A DNA stretch of 64,000 nt from Butyricicoccus porcorum (lineage in GTDB: Bacteria; Bacillota; Clostridia; Oscillospirales; Butyricicoccaceae). The position numbers and the translations under genes are program-made. Every line of letters begins with the position of its first letter. The first letter of the stretch is position 1. The notes under the pieces are model-generated. The model was not told where the DNA came from and did not search any database. It was given only the letters and a program-made list of their open reading frames with translations. The stretch lies in the NCBI RefSeq assembly GCF_002157465.1, contig NZ_NHOC01000001.1:186001-250000 (forward strand), in the 5' to 3' direction. Positions 63,512-64,000 of this stretch are shown piece after piece.

Positions 63512-64000
63512 ATGAAACCGGAACTCTTTTTATTCAGCCGCACGCCCGAAGCGGATTACCGCTATCTGGTTCCGCTCCCGCCGCAAAAATCCGATGCCGT
63601 CGGCGCGTTTTTACAGCAGCGCCTCGCCGACATGCAGCGCGGACAGGCCGACGGCACGGTACATTTTTTCCTCAGCGACACCGATGCCGTGCTGGTGCGC
63701 GCGGTTGACAGCGGCACCCGTGATCTGTATGCGCGCCCCATCCTGTCGCTCGAAGGGCTGTACTGCCCCGCGGCAGATGTGCGCCCGTTCTGGCTGTGCC
63801 TGCCGCACCTTGTCCCCGGTTTCTGGTCTGCCTCTTCCATCTATGCCCTGATTGTCCGGGACGGCAAGACCGTCCCGCTGCCGCCCGCGCGGCTGATGGA
63901 TGCCTGTGCACAATACAGCCCGAAAAATCCGCATACAAAAGCGATGCAGCGCGCCATTTTTGCCGCAGATGCACCGGTTTCGTTCACCTTTGATGCGGAC
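63512..64000 (+). CDS. Unknown protein (3' partial)
   Basis: The frame is open from an ATG with a strong AAGGAGGTGA site to the last base of the window, 163 codons. The protein starts KPELFLFSRTPEADYRYLVPLPPQKS and is rich in Pro, Leu and aromatic residues, with no membrane helix or known motif. It directly follows the GTPase-like gene and probably is its partner in the same operon. The opening resembles the short beta-rich starts of GAP-like partner proteins in GTPase clusters only in a general way; no family assigned. Confidence 0.7.
   Translation, partial: MKPELFLFSRTPEADYRYLVPLPPQKSDAVGAFLQQRLADMQRGQADGTVHFFLSDTDAVLVRAVDSGTRDLYARPILSLEGLYCPAADVRPFWLCLPHLVPGFWSASSIYALIVRDGKTVPLPPARLMDACAQYSPKNPHTKAMQRAIFAADAPVSFTFDAD

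Overview
The window reads as chromosomal DNA of a low-to-mid GC Firmicute of class Clostridia. The likely neighbourhood is Oscillospirales, of a Butyricicoccus/Agathobaculum type, but this is inferred from gene content and not proven. Supporting signs are near-consensus SigA promoters, strong GGAGG ribosome sites, an HrcA/CIRCE heat-shock operon, an ECF vitamin transporter, a SpoIIQ-like M23 protein and a TxpA/BsrG-like toxin gene. Most of it is housekeeping sequence. I saw no prophage, insertion sequence or CRISPR array.

Layout. 1-6.3 kb: end of a MATE exporter, a CmpB-like membrane protein, a short-chain dehydrogenase, a palindromic repeat element, a small HxlR/GNAT/flavoprotein cluster with a broken ferredoxin between its members, and a GtrA/GT2 lipid-linked sugar pair. 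6.4-9.5 kb: pantothenate operon panG-like/panB/panC/panD with a structured leader. 10-12 kb: AraC regulator and a repeat-rich lipoprotein. 12-18.3 kb: HAD phosphatase, ecfT/ecfA2/ecfA1, an RlmI-like methyltransferase and a YgiQ radical SAM protein. 18.6-28 kb: 42-aa ORF, flavin reductase, FtsK, then truA, a DUF5711-like protein, cvpA, a ClpE-like unfoldase and a small membrane protein. 28.1-28.7 kb: five tRNAs (Gly, Arg, His, Gln, Lys). 28.8-34.3 kb: polysaccharide genes. 34.7-37 kb: nitroreductase, sirtuin, a candidate small RNA and an M23 protein. 37.2-42.1 kb: regulator plus potABCD, in which PotA carries an unusual insertion. 42.2-44 kb: unknown membrane protein. 44.2-49.1 kb: hrcA-grpE-dnaK-dnaJ. 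49.5-54.1 kb: lepA, hemW, ACT protein and PFL-family protein. 54.2-55 kb: candidate type I toxin-antitoxin locus with an XRE regulator. 55.1-59.9 kb: LCP protein, galE, capD-like and a CpsB-like phosphatase. 60-64 kb: orphan sugar-binding lipoprotein, YARHG protein, a GTPase-like P-loop protein and a partial unknown gene.

Two non-coding loci stand out. (1) At 54.23-54.63 kb a 44-codon (or 27-codon) hydrophobic toxin-like ORF on the minus strand faces a short plus-strand RNA with its own consensus promoter and terminator. The two transcripts would overlap at their 3' ends, as in txpA/RatA and bsrG/SR4, and an inverted repeat sits in the toxin promoter beside a divergent XRE gene. (2) At 36.05-36.24 kb the minus strand has a promoter, four hairpins and a terminator but no plausible gene. 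Two hairpin loops and one linker repeat the motif CAUCCCC(C), which looks like an anti-Shine-Dalgarno regulatory RNA.

Other points are the Ig-like insertion in PotA, a hairpin between Shine-Dalgarno and start codon in the potABCD regulator, a well-formed HxlR operator, and several structured 5' leaders. All calls come from reading the sequence. No database search was run.
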